Shown: piece after piece, positions 16,421 through 25,394 of the stretch
Numbering within the stretch: the first letter of the stretch is position 1
How the letters are laid out: every line of letters starts with the position of its first letter
NCBI RefSeq assembly: GCF_016827675.1
Contig: NZ_JAERJA010000003.1
Span: 434,001 to 498,000, forward strand
DNA length: 64,000 bases
Direction: 5' to 3'
DNA from: Nocardioides limicola
GTDB taxonomy: Bacteria; Actinomycetota; Actinomycetes; Propionibacteriales; Nocardioidaceae
Translations under genes and position numbers: made by a program
The notes under the pieces: generated by a model
The model's database searches: none
What the model was told of the DNA's origin: nothing
What the model saw: only the letters and a program-made list of their open reading frames with translations

Positions 16421-18192
16421 CTGACGCCGCCGTCCCTCGGGGCGGCCGCCCGATCGGCGATCCGGCGTACCCGGGCGCACGCGAGGAGGACCTCGCCGTG
16501 CAGATCGCGCCGCGCCGCCGCGGACGACGGCTCGTCGACCAGGCCGCGATGTCGCGCCATCCGCAATGCGGTGCGGAACAGCTCCATCGATACCGACTCC
16601 TCGCTCGCGATCCTGCGCTGCAGCGCCCACTGCTCGCCGACTCGCACGCACTCGGCGAGGAACTCACGCTCGTCGACAGGGCCGTCCTGGGCGGCCAGCC
16701 GGTCGGCGACCACCAGGTAGGAATCGAGATAGGGCCGCAGCACCAGGTGGGCGAGCAGCGGCTCCGCGCGGTCCAGCAGCGGTCCTGCGTCCTCGGCGGT
16801 CGCGGAGGCCAGCGCGTCCGCGTCGACGCCGAGTAGCCGAGCCTCGTCGACGAGCTCGGCCTCGAACTCCTCTCGCGAGGAGAAGAAGAACTCGAACTTC
16901 AGCAGGTCGCGCAGCCTCAGCGCCTCGGAAAGGACCACCTTGCGCGGGTCACCGCCGACCTCGGTCGCGGCCTGCAGTCCGACCTCTGCGATGGCCCGGT
17001 CGACCAGGATGTGGATCGCGGAGTTGCGGTAGAACGCCGCGACCAGGTGCTGATCGGCGCCGATCGCCCACACCGGCTCGGTGCCGCCGTCGTGACAGGT
17101 CAGGACGCCGGAGCCGACGAGCTCGGCGAGGGTGCGTCGGATCGTGGCCGGGGCCGTCAGGTCGGCGGCCCCGGCCACCGGCCAGCCACGCTGTTCGATG
17201 TAGGTGGCCAGCGGGCGTAGCGTGCTCAGCACCTCGGCCAGGGTCAACGCGGCGTCGGCACCGAGCAGCGCCAGGTTGACCACAGCCGTCGCGGTCACTG
17301 GCGTTGCACGATTGATCCGGTGCGAGATCTCCACGGCCAGCCGCTCAACCACGCGACCCTCGGCACCATCGGCACCATCGGCGCCGAGCGTCTCGAGCCG
17401 CTCTCGCAGCGGCAACGGCTCACCGAAGTCTACGTAGGTCCGCCCCAGTCGCTGGCTCTGCTGCCGTGCCAGGCGGGCCAGCCAGCGCACGTCCTCGGGC
17501 CGCTTCTTGCCACCACGCGCCTCCGCGGTCATCAGGCCGACCTCGTGCAGCTGGTCGTACTGGATCGAGACCGGCACCACATACACCTCTGGTCCGTCGG
17601 CCGCATGCACGGCGTCCACGACATAACGGAGGATGCCGTACATGGGTGGTCGCAGCTTGCCGGTGCGGGTCCTGCCCCCCTCGATCGACCAGGCCAGATT
17701 GCTCCGGTTCTGCACCAGGTGAGCGATGTAGGCACGCAGCACGAACCGGTAGACCGGCAACTCCCTCGTCGCACGCCGGACGAAGATCATGCCGGTGCGA
17801 CTGGCGAAGCTGCCGAGTGGGAAGAAGTTGATGTTGTTGCCGCCGAAGGAGTAGATCGGCGAGACGCCCCGCGAAATGAGCGCCTCGGGATAGGCCCAGG
17901 CGTCCAGGTAGGAGCGGTGCGCGGGCAGGAAGACCAGAGAGTGTTCACGGTCCAGCTCGCGGATCGCGGCCACCCTGCCGTCATCGACCACGAGGTCATG
18001 CGCGCGCAGCATCCATCGGCCGAAGCGCTGCCAGGCGCCCGTCATCCGGTGGTCGAAGCTGGCCGACATCTCGTTGAGGTAGGCCGCCGCTTCGGACCGT
18101 ACGTCGTCCGGGACTCGGCCGAGCGAGGTCGCCAGAGCCCGCAGCCCGCGCTCGAAGGCGGGGGCGGACATCAGGTCGTCGGGGGCGCTCAC
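16417..18192 (-). CDS. PlsB-type glycerol-3-phosphate acyltransferase
   Basis: 591 residues; GTG start at 18192, sharing one base with the upstream TAG stop, with GGTGGA a few bases before. HRSYLD at 92-97 is the HxxxxD acyltransferase motif; SFGGNNINFFPLGS and IEGGRTRTGK follow as the other PlsB blocks. It makes lysophosphatidic acid from glycerol 3-phosphate and acyl-CoA. It is somewhat shorter than E. coli PlsB. Operon position directly before the HAD/PlsC fusion matches the first two acylations of the pathway. Confidence 0.93.
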   Translation of the reverse strand: MSAPDDLMSAPAFERGLRALATSLGRVPDDVRSEAAAYLNEMSASFDHRMTGAWQRFGRWMLRAHDLVVDDGRVAAIRELDREHSLVFLPAHRSYLDAWAYPEALISRGVSPIYSFGGNNINFFPLGSFASRTGMIFVRRATRELPVYRFVLRAYIAHLVQNRSNLAWSIEGGRTRTGKLRPPMYGILRYVVDAVHAADGPEVYVVPVSIQYDQLHEVGLMTAEARGGKKRPEDVRWLARLARQQSQRLGRTYVDFGEPLPLRERLETLGADGADGAEGRVVERLAVEISHRINRATPVTATAVVNLALLGADAALTLAEVLSTLRPLATYIEQRGWPVAGAADLTAPATIRRTLAELVGSGVLTCHDGGTEPVWAIGADQHLVAAFYRNSAIHILVDRAIAEVGLQAATEVGGDPRKVVLSEALRLRDLLKFEFFFSSREEFEAELVDEARLLGVDADALASATAEDAGPLLDRAEPLLAHLVLRPYLDSYLVVADRLAAQDGPVDEREFLAECVRVGEQWALQRRIASEESVSMELFRTALRMARHRGLVDEPSSAAARRDLHGEVLLACARVRRIADRAAAPRDGGVR

Positions 18193-19052
18193 TATTCCAC
18201 CCGCCTCAGCCGGTCACGATCACTGCTGCCGCCGTCGACGACCGTGGTGACCTCCAGGATCGTTCTCACGACCAGCGCCGGATCGTCGTACATGGGAACG
18301 TGCCCGACGCCGGGCAGCTTGATCACCTCGGCGCCGCTGACCTTCGCTGCTAGCGGCGCACCGAACGTCCGCCACGGGATCACCCGGTCGCGCCGCGACC
18401 ACGCGAGCCGCACCGGCACCGACCCCGGATCGAGCGCCGCGAACGGCCCCTCGGCGAGTACCCCGCGCAACAGGGCGGGCGCGATCCGGCAGCTCCGCGC
18501 GTCGAGCACAAGGTCGTCGACCGGAATCCGCTCACCGTGAAGCAAGATCGGCAGCATCAGCCCCCGCCGACAGGCCCGCACTTTCAGCAGCCTGACCGCT
18601 CCCGGCGCCAGCAGAGCCCGTCGCCCCACCTCGATGGCGCCAAGGACGCGCTTCGCCATCCACGGTGAGGGAATGTGTCCGGCGGGGCTGAACCCCACGA
18701 CGGACCTGGCCCGACCCCGCCTGGCCAGCTCCAGCGCGACCGCGCCACCCAGGGAGTTGCCGGCCACATGCACATCCTCGAGCCCGGCATCGTCGAGGTC
18801 CCGCTCGACGTGGTCGGTGATGGTCCGGAAGCTGACTCGCTCCCCCGGCCCAAGCTCCGGCCCGCCTCGGTGCCCGGCTAGGGTCGGCGCGAACACCTCG
18901 TGCCGCGCGGCGAGGGCGGGGAGCACGGGGCGCCATGCACGCCACGACGAGCCGCCGGGATGCAGCAGCACCAGCGGCGTCCCGGCACCACCGCGGTAGT
19001 GGCGGGAAACCTCGGGAGCAGGGTCTCGATCGGACAGCACCCGTCTCCCCAT
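18192..19052 (-). CDS. Alpha/beta hydrolase
   Basis: 286 residues from ATG 19052, two bases after the lipase stop (GAGG just upstream). A GTG 12 bases downstream is an alternative start. HPGGSSWRAW oxyanion region, nucleophile elbow GNSLGG, Asp in SRRDRV and His in GVGHVPM complete the triad. No signal peptide is visible. It lies between a secreted lipase and the PlsB-type gene, so a role in acylglycerol or ester turnover is plausible. The substrate is not known. Confidence 0.88.
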   Translation of the reverse strand: MGRRVLSDRDPAPEVSRHYRGGAGTPLVLLHPGGSSWRAWRPVLPALAARHEVFAPTLAGHRGGPELGPGERVSFRTITDHVERDLDDAGLEDVHVAGNSLGGAVALELARRGRARSVVGFSPAGHIPSPWMAKRVLGAIEVGRRALLAPGAVRLLKVRACRRGLMLPILLHGERIPVDDLVLDARSCRIAPALLRGVLAEGPFAALDPGSVPVRLAWSRRDRVIPWRTFGAPLAAKVSGAEVIKLPGVGHVPMYDDPALVVRTILEVTTVVDGGSSDRDRLRRVE

Positions 19053-19054
19053 CC

Positions 19055-20053
19055 TCAGTCGGCGTAGTCGGGCAGGGGCGGTTCCGCGGTCACCTGCGGC
19101 GCGGTGACCAGCCCGGTCAGCGCATGGCCGCCACCAGAGGCCAGGCCGAGGGCCATGCCGACCAAGTCGATCCGCGGCATGAACCGGTTGAGGCACAGCC
19201 CGAGCCGATTGGTGAGTCGCGACGGATCCGCAGGCCCGGGATGGGTGAGCGCGTCGATGGTGAGCGCCCAGGCCACGCTATCGGCGACGATCGTGGCGTG
19301 TTCCACCACACGGAGGGGGCATACCGACTGCACCGAGATGTTGCTGCCGCCCGGGATGTGGCTTCCCGCTGGTTGCGGGAAGACGATCTCATCGAACGTG
19401 GTGTAGATGCTGGTGTAGGACGGGCCGACTGGCAAGCCGCCTTCATGCAGCCGGTTGATGTAGGTCGAACCGAACCGCACCTGCCACGCGATCGCGGCGC
19501 ACGAGCCCGATGCACAGACCACGTCTCCGAGCCGAGTGCCGGTCACACCGGGTGCGAGGCCGATGTAGTCGTCAACTGCGGCCCGCACGTCCGGCCAGAA
19601 CGTCATCGCCCACAGCGGATGCGAGCCGCCCTGACTATGGCCGATCACCGCGACCTTCCGTCCGGACAGCTCGCGCGCCTTCCGGATCGCGTAGACCATG
19701 TAGTCGGCCTGGTTGTAGACGCTCACCAACGATCGATCTGCCAACTCCACGGTGCAGACACCGAACCCGGCCTCGGGCAGCGCTCGTTCATATCCCCAGC
19801 CATACGTCTCCTTCACCGTCATTCCGGTGCCGGGCACCAGCACCACGGTCTTGCGTCCCTTGATGTCGGGCGTGCAGTTGACCGCCCGGTCCAGCACTGC
19901 GACCGATGTCTGGTAGGGCGGGCCCGGCAGACCGGGTGGGCTGGGTGGGCTGCCGGGAGGCCCGCCATCTCCGGCGGAAGCGCTGGGGGAGGCAAGCAGC
20001 ACGACCGCCATCGCCGCGCCAACGAGGGCGGAAAGGAGCCGCCTCTGGGGCAT
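19055..20053 (-). CDS. Secreted lipase, Candida antarctica lipase B-like
   Basis: 332 residues; ATG 20053 overlaps the synthetase stop as TGATG. A signal peptide is clear (hydrophobic stretch about 7-22, cleavage likely after ASPSASA), then a Pro/Gly-rich linker. Features: CTPDIKG, VPGTGMT oxyanion loop, nucleophile Ser140 in GHSQGG and several cysteines suited to disulfides, as in the CALB-like lipase group. It probably hydrolyses triacylglycerol outside the cell. Released fatty acids could be taken in and activated by the acyl-CoA synthetase encoded just upstream. Confidence 0.88.
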   Translation of the reverse strand: MPQRRLLSALVGAAMAVVLLASPSASAGDGGPPGSPPSPPGLPGPPYQTSVAVLDRAVNCTPDIKGRKTVVLVPGTGMTVKETYGWGYERALPEAGFGVCTVELADRSLVSVYNQADYMVYAIRKARELSGRKVAVIGHSQGGSHPLWAMTFWPDVRAAVDDYIGLAPGVTGTRLGDVVCASGSCAAIAWQVRFGSTYINRLHEGGLPVGPSYTSIYTTFDEIVFPQPAGSHIPGGSNISVQSVCPLRVVEHATIVADSVAWALTIDALTHPGPADPSRLTNRLGLCLNRFMPRIDLVGMALGLASGGGHALTGLVTAPQVTAEPPLPDYAD

Positions 20054-21708
20054 CACGCCTCCGTCGAGGCATACAAGCTGTCGATCTCCGCGGCGTACTT
20101 GCGAGTGATCGGGCGTCGCTTGAGCTTCGAGGTCGGGGTCATCTCGTCGCCTCCCGGCAACCAGTAGTCCGGCAGCACGGTGAACCTCTTGATCTGCTCG
20201 ATCCGCGAGAGCTTCTCGTTGCCGGCGTCGACGCTCGCCTGGATCTCAGCCAGGACGCGCTCGTCCTTGACCAAGCCGGCCGGGTCGGCATCCAGCCCCA
20301 GCTTCCCGGCATAGATGGCAGCCACCTCGGGGTCGAGGGTGATCAACGCGACGTTGTAGGACTTGCCGTCGCCGTACACCAGCGTCGGCCCGACCAACGG
20401 CGAGCCAGCCGAGATCGCGCCCTCGATGTTGCTGGGCGACATGTTCTTGCCGCCGGAGTTCACGATCAGCTCCTTCTTGCGGTCCACGATCTTGAAGTAG
20501 CCCGCATCGTCGACGACCACGACGTCCCCGGAGTGCAGCCAGCCGTCGGCGTCGATCGCCTCGGCCGTCCGCTCCGGTTCGTTCCGGTAGCCGCGCATGA
20601 GCCACGGCATCCGGACCAGCAGCTCTCCGTCGTCGAGGACCTTCGCCTCGGCGCCGGGTGCGATCTTGCCGATGGTGCCGATCCTGGCCTCATCCGGGGT
20701 GGTGCCGGTGCCGAGCATGCACTCGGACATGCCCCACATCTCCACCACCGGCAGACCGAGCTTCTGCATGAAGGCATGCACGTGGGGTGGGATCGCGGCG
20801 GCGCCCGAGAGCGCCCACTTCAGCCGGTCGAAGCCGATCTTGGCCCGGACGGCGTCCACGACCTGCGGCACCCCCGCCTCGAAGGCCGCAGCCAGCTTCT
20901 CGTCGGCACCGAGCTGAGCTTCCACGCCGAACTTGAGCTTCTCCCAGATCCGGGGCACGGCGGCGAAGGTCGTGGGCCGCACCTGCGGGAGCACCTGGGG
21001 CAGCTGGGTCGGGTCAGCCACGCTGGTGACCTGTGCGCCCTTGACGAACGCGTAGTAGTGGCAGAAGAACCGGTCGGCCGCGTGACATGACGGCAGATAG
21101 GAGATCGTCGAGTCTCCCGGCTCCAGGGGCCAGTACGTCTCCAGGGAGTCGATCAGCCGCAGCACTCCCCCGTGCGTGTGTTCCACGCCTTTCGGATTCC
21201 CGGTGGTGCCGGAGGTGTAGATCAGGCAGAGTACGTCTTCGGGTTGCACTGCGCGCCAGGCCGCCGCGAAGTCGAAGTCGTCGGTTGGCTGCAGTTTGTC
21301 GAGGTCGCCGTTCTCCACGACGAGCAGGTGGGCGAGCTCCACACCGGACGCCTTGATCCGGTCAACGAACTGCTGCTCAGTGACGACGATCTTGGTGTCT
21401 GCATGGGTGAGCAGGTAGTTGATCTGCTCGGCTGAGTTGGTGTTGTAGCCGGAGTACGTCGTGGCGCCGAGGTGCGACGCGGCCACCTCGGTGAGATTGA
21501 ACTCGGGGCGGTTGGTCAACATCGACATGAACGTGTCGCCGCGCTTCAGCCCGAGAGCGGCCAGGCCGCCCGCGATACGGCGTACCTCGTCGCCGTACTG
21601 GCGCCAGGTCAGGCTGATGCTGTCGTCGGGGTTGCGCAGCGCGAGCTCATCGGAGTGGGCGGCGACGGTCTGCTGGAACGCCTCGGGGAACGTCGTGGGG
21701 TTGGACAT
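20053..21708 (-). CDS. Long-chain fatty acyl-CoA synthetase (AMP-forming, FAA1/FadD15 type)
   Basis: 551 residues from ATG 21708, 6 bases after AGGAGA. P-loop LIYTSGTTGNPKGVEHTH, WGMSE, GWLHSGD and the C-terminal IVNSGGKNMSPSNIE and TPTSKLKRR motifs identify a long-chain synthetase. It supplies acyl-CoA for the acyltransferases of the same operon, or for beta-oxidation. It has no signal peptide or large insertion. Its sequence differs clearly from the side-chain ligase at 7671. Confidence 0.93.
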   Translation of the reverse strand: MSNPTTFPEAFQQTVAAHSDELALRNPDDSISLTWRQYGDEVRRIAGGLAALGLKRGDTFMSMLTNRPEFNLTEVAASHLGATTYSGYNTNSAEQINYLLTHADTKIVVTEQQFVDRIKASGVELAHLLVVENGDLDKLQPTDDFDFAAAWRAVQPEDVLCLIYTSGTTGNPKGVEHTHGGVLRLIDSLETYWPLEPGDSTISYLPSCHAADRFFCHYYAFVKGAQVTSVADPTQLPQVLPQVRPTTFAAVPRIWEKLKFGVEAQLGADEKLAAAFEAGVPQVVDAVRAKIGFDRLKWALSGAAAIPPHVHAFMQKLGLPVVEMWGMSECMLGTGTTPDEARIGTIGKIAPGAEAKVLDDGELLVRMPWLMRGYRNEPERTAEAIDADGWLHSGDVVVVDDAGYFKIVDRKKELIVNSGGKNMSPSNIEGAISAGSPLVGPTLVYGDGKSYNVALITLDPEVAAIYAGKLGLDADPAGLVKDERVLAEIQASVDAGNEKLSRIEQIKRFTVLPDYWLPGGDEMTPTSKLKRRPITRKYAAEIDSLYASTEA

Positions 21709-21724
21709 CGAAATCTCCTGGATA

Positions 21725-23254
21725 TCAGTTGGGAGGGGTGCTGAACAGAAGCCCGTAGGGCTTGGCGTCGACCCCGCCGGAGAGGTCGAACGAGATGAAC
21801 TTGGGCTCGGTGTACTCGTCGAGGGCGCGGGGGCCGCCCTCGCGGCCGAGCCCGCTCTGCTTGACACCGCCGAAGGGGTACTCCGGCGGGGCGATGTGCC
21901 AGTCGTTGATCCAGACCATGCCGGCCTCGAGTTCCTCGGCGACGTCAAACGCGAGTTGGGCGTCCTGCGTCCAGACCCCTGCGGACAGTCCATAGTCGCT
22001 GTCGTTCGCGATGGCGATTGCCTCCTCCACCGTGTCGAATCTGATCACGGACACGACCGGTCCGAAGATCTCTTCCCTGGCGATTCTCATGTCGTTGGTG
22101 ACGTCGGTGAAGACTGTCGGCTCGACCCACCAGCCCTTCTCGAACTGGGGGCCGGACGGCACGCCGCCCCCGCACGCCAGCGTCGCCCCCTCGGCCTTCC
22201 CAGCCTCGACGTAGCCCAGGATGCGGTCGCGTTGCGCCTCGCTGTAGACGGGCCCCAGGTCGGTGTCGTAGTCGAGCGGGTCACCGATGACCAGTGTCTT
22301 GATCCGCCGCACCATCCGCTCCACGAACTCGTCGTGGATCGCGCTCTGCAGCAGCAACCGCGTGCCGGACTCGCAGCCTTGCCCGGAGTGGGCGAGGAAG
22401 GCGAAGAGCGAGCCGTCGACAGCAGTCTCGAGGTCGGCGTCGTCGAGAACGATGTTGGGTCCCTTGCCGCCGAGCTCGAGGGTGATCTTCTTGACGTTGC
22501 CGGCAGCGGCCCGCATGATCTCCTTGCCGACTGCGGTCGATCCCGTGAAGCCGATCTTGCGGACGTCGGGGTGCTCGGCGAGCCGGGCACCCACGATCTC
22601 CCCCTCCCCGGTGATGACATTGAAGACGCCCGGCGGCAGTCCTGCCGCTTCGAACTCCCGGGCCAGTTCGATGAGCATCAGCGGTGCGTGCTCGTCAGGC
22701 TTGATGACCACGGTGTTGCCCGCTCCGAGCGCGGGAAAGACCTTCCAGACCGAGAGGACGAGCGGGATGTTCCAGGGCACGATCGCGGCGCAGACTCCGA
22801 TCGGCTCGCGTCGGGTCTTCCCGGCAGCCAGGACGGGATGCAGGTTTGGCCCCCCGGACTCGAACTCGTAGCGACCTGCGAGCTCCGCGAGGTACTGCAT
22901 GTGCCCGAGCGACGCACCGAAGTGGAACGGCTCGCACATCCGGATCGTGGCGCCGATCTCCTGAGCGTGCAGGAGGGCGAGCTCCTCGGTGCGCTCGGCG
23001 AACCGTTCGGTGACCCGCTGGAGGATCGCGGAGCGCTCCGCCGGCGACGTACGGCGCCAGGTGCCCTCCTCGTGCGCCGCCTTGGCTGCGGCGACGGCAC
23101 GGTCGGCGTGCTCGAGGTCGCCGCGGGCGACCGTGGCCACGAGCTCCTCGGTCGCCGAGCTGCGGATCTCGTACGACGCCCCGGTGTCGACCCACTCCCC
23201 GTCGATGTACATCGAGAAGTGCGGCACGTCAGCCGTAGTGTTCTTGCCGCTCAT
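21725..23254 (-). CDS. NAD-dependent aldehyde dehydrogenase
   Basis: 509 residues; ATG 23254 overlaps the SCP2 stop as ATGA. PWNIP, FTGSTAVG, LELGGKGP with the catalytic Glu, and SGQGCESGTR with the catalytic Cys are intact. As second gene of the TAG operon it probably oxidises a fatty or terpenoid aldehyde to the acid that the next gene product activates to CoA. Substrate length cannot be read from the sequence. Confidence 0.92.
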   Translation of the reverse strand: MSGKNTTADVPHFSMYIDGEWVDTGASYEIRSSATEELVATVARGDLEHADRAVAAAKAAHEEGTWRRTSPAERSAILQRVTERFAERTEELALLHAQEIGATIRMCEPFHFGASLGHMQYLAELAGRYEFESGGPNLHPVLAAGKTRREPIGVCAAIVPWNIPLVLSVWKVFPALGAGNTVVIKPDEHAPLMLIELAREFEAAGLPPGVFNVITGEGEIVGARLAEHPDVRKIGFTGSTAVGKEIMRAAAGNVKKITLELGGKGPNIVLDDADLETAVDGSLFAFLAHSGQGCESGTRLLLQSAIHDEFVERMVRRIKTLVIGDPLDYDTDLGPVYSEAQRDRILGYVEAGKAEGATLACGGGVPSGPQFEKGWWVEPTVFTDVTNDMRIAREEIFGPVVSVIRFDTVEEAIAIANDSDYGLSAGVWTQDAQLAFDVAEELEAGMVWINDWHIAPPEYPFGGVKQSGLGREGGPRALDEYTEPKFISFDLSGGVDAKPYGLLFSTPPN

Positions 23255-23655
23255 GACTGCGCCGCGTCCTTCTCGGCAACCAGCTGCTTGTAGAGCGGGA
23301 AGACCGGCTTGGCTGCCGGCAGCAGTTTGAGGATCTTGCCCACGGGGCCTCGGGTCTTCGCCTCGCCCTTGGCCATCCCGACGGTGGCGTTGTACTCGCC
23401 CCGCCAGAACTTGTTGGCGTTGTCGGCCGACATGCTGATCGTCACGTCCGACTTGACGTCGCACTCCCCTTCGATGACCTCGATGCCGCCCGGGTCCAAT
23501 CGAACGGTGAGGATCGCAGAGGGATTGGAGTAGTCCAACCGCAACGTGACGCCGGCTGCGCGCAGCTTGGGTCCGACCTTCTCGTCGCTGTCGGCGAGCC
23601 GGAACGCACCCCCGATGTACTTGTAGACCTCGTCCGCGTCCGCGAAGTATGACAT
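23251..23655 (-). CDS. SCP2 sterol-carrier domain protein
   Basis: 134 residues; ATG 23655 behind GGAGG. The whole protein is one SCP2 domain, a small alpha/beta fold with a hydrophobic tunnel, including the DVTISMSADNANKFWRG stretch and a GKILKLLP tail. SCP2 proteins bind fatty acids, acyl-CoA or sterols. It is the first gene of the ten-gene TAG operon, under the bidirectional promoter at 23697-23732, and so would be made whenever lipids are available. It may present lipid to the enzymes downstream. Confidence 0.9.
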   Translation of the reverse strand: MSYFADADEVYKYIGGAFRLADSDEKVGPKLRAAGVTLRLDYSNPSAILTVRLDPGGIEVIEGECDVKSDVTISMSADNANKFWRGEYNATVGMAKGEAKTRGPVGKILKLLPAAKPVFPLYKQLVAEKDAAQS

Positions 23656-23696
23656 TGGGCCTCCTCAGAACCGACTCTGCACGTGTGACTTGCGTC

Positions 23697-23732
23697 ATCA
23701 TATTGACTGACCGCCCGTACAGTCAATACTCT
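23697..23732. promoter_or_regulatory. Bidirectional promoter with one shared TetR-type operator
   Basis: Plus strand: TTGACT (23703), 18-base spacer, TACTCT (23727), then 6 bases to ATG 23739. Minus strand: TTGACT (23726-23721), 18-base spacer, TATGAT (23702-23697) for the SCP2/TAG operon. The operator TGACCG-CCCGTA-CAGTCA (23708-23725; one arm mismatch) covers both spacers, so one bound repressor would close both promoters. Confidence 0.75.
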
Positions 23733-23738
23733 GAGTCC

Positions 23739-25394
23739 ATGACTTCCAACGATCTCGACTACGACTGGATCGTGATCGGCTCAGGATTCGGCGGCAGCGT
23801 GGCCGCACTGAGGCTGGTCGAGCGTGGCTACTCGGTGTGCGTCCTGGAATGCGGGAACCGCTACGCGACCGAGGATCTGCCGAAGACGGCGTGGGAGGTG
23901 CGCAAGTACTTCTGGATGCCGCGGCTGGGCCTCCGCGGCATCCTGCGGCTCACCCCGTTCAAGGACGTGTCGATCATCAGCGGGGTCGGCGTCGGCGGCG
24001 GCAGCCTGGTGTACGGCGAGACCCTCTACCGCGGCACCGAGCGGTTCCGCGACGAGGTGAGCAGGGCGCTCGGGGAGCCGACCGACCTCGACCCCTACTA
24101 CGACGTCGCCGAACGGATGCTGGGTGTCACTGACAACCCTCGGCCGAGCTCGCGTGACGAGATGGTTCTCGCCACCGCGGCGGACCTCCATCTGGATCTG
24201 GAGCGCTTCCACCCCACGCGGGTGGGCGTGTTCCTCGGCGAGCCTGGCAAGACCGTGCCGGACCCCTACTTCGGCGGCGAGGGCCCCGACCGGGCCGGGT
24301 GCGTGTTCTGCGGCGAGTGCATGGTCGGTTGCAAGCACAACGCCAAGAACACCCTCGACAAGAACTACCTCCACCTCGCCGAGCGCCGCGGCGTAGAGAT
24401 CCACCCTCAGCGCATGGTCACCGACGTCCGACCGGCCGGAGTGGACGATGGCTCCGACGGTTACCTGGTGACGTCCGAGCGCGCCGGCGCGTGGGTGCGG
24501 AAGGACCGGAAGGTGCTCCGCGCGGCTGGAGTCGTTGTCGCGGCCGGACCGATCGGCACGAACCAGCTGCTCGCAAGCTGCAAGGAGCGGGGAACGCTCG
24601 CTGCGCTCAGTGACCAGCTCGGCCACGAGGTGCGCACCAATGCCGAGTCGATCGGGGCGATCACGCTGCGTGACAGGTCGGCCGACATCGGCGACGGCTT
24701 GAGCATCACCGGCAGCCTGTGGCGCAGTGACGAGATGCACTTCGAGAGCGTCACCTATGGCGGCAAGGCCGACTCGATGGGGCTGCTCTTCCTGCCGATG
24801 ACCGGTGCCGGGAGCCGGCTCACTCGCCCACTGAAGCTGCTCCTGCAGATCCTGCTGCACCCCATCGACTTCCTGCGCGCCTCCAACCCCAAGGGCTGGT
24901 CCACACGCTCGATGGCGTTCGGGGCGATGTGGAACCGTGATGGCGCACTCCAGTTCACACGCAAGCGTCGGCTGCGGGGCGGCGTACGCCTGCAGACGCA
25001 CCAGGACCCCGACAACCGCAACCCGACGATCATCCCGGAGGTCAACGAGTTCCTCGCGGCGATGGCGAAGAAGTACGACGCGATCCCGCAACTGTGGGCC
25101 ACCGAGGCGTTCAACATGTCATTCACCGCGCACATCCTGGGCGGCGCAGTCGTCGGCACCGATCCCGCCACGGGCGTCGTCGATCCGCACCATCGCGTGT
25201 TCGGCTACCGGAACCTCCTGGTGACCGACGGGTCCGCGATGCCCGCGAACGCGGGTGTCAACCCGAGCCTCAGCATCACCGCCCTGGCCGAGCGGGCGAT
25301 GACGTACGTGCCCGCCAAGGATGGATCACCCGTCACCGGCGGGATCGGCTACGAGCCGCCGACCCGCCACCCCGCCACCGAAGGAGACTCATGA
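23739..25394 (+). CDS. GMC-family oxidoreductase, ChoD-like (putative cholesterol oxidase)
   Basis: 551 residues from ATG 23739, 6 bases after a -10 hexamer and without a ribosome site, so probably leaderless. N-terminal FAD motif VIGSGFGGSVAA (12-23), a GVGVGGGSLVYG GMC segment and a C-terminal GGAVVGTDPATGVVD/VNPSLSITALAE block. Cysteines 188, 191, 194 and 198 form CxxCxxCxxxC, like a ferredoxin half, as I recall for ChoD-like proteins. It may oxidise a sterol or other alcohol, though true cholesterol oxidase activity of ChoD-like proteins is doubtful. It overlaps the thiolase start (ATGA). Confidence 0.88.
   Translation: MTSNDLDYDWIVIGSGFGGSVAALRLVERGYSVCVLECGNRYATEDLPKTAWEVRKYFWMPRLGLRGILRLTPFKDVSIISGVGVGGGSLVYGETLYRGTERFRDEVSRALGEPTDLDPYYDVAERMLGVTDNPRPSSRDEMVLATAADLHLDLERFHPTRVGVFLGEPGKTVPDPYFGGEGPDRAGCVFCGECMVGCKHNAKNTLDKNYLHLAERRGVEIHPQRMVTDVRPAGVDDGSDGYLVTSERAGAWVRKDRKVLRAAGVVVAAGPIGTNQLLASCKERGTLAALSDQLGHEVRTNAESIGAITLRDRSADIGDGLSITGSLWRSDEMHFESVTYGGKADSMGLLFLPMTGAGSRLTRPLKLLLQILLHPIDFLRASNPKGWSTRSMAFGAMWNRDGALQFTRKRRLRGGVRLQTHQDPDNRNPTIIPEVNEFLAAMAKKYDAIPQLWATEAFNMSFTAHILGGAVVGTDPATGVVDPHHRVFGYRNLLVTDGSAMPANAGVNPSLSITALAERAMTYVPAKDGSPVTGGIGYEPPTRHPATEGDS

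Noticed and set aside
23781..25091. Minus-strand open frame opposite the ChoD-like oxidase
   Set aside because: The oxidase has FAD and GMC motifs and a promoter; the reverse frame has none.
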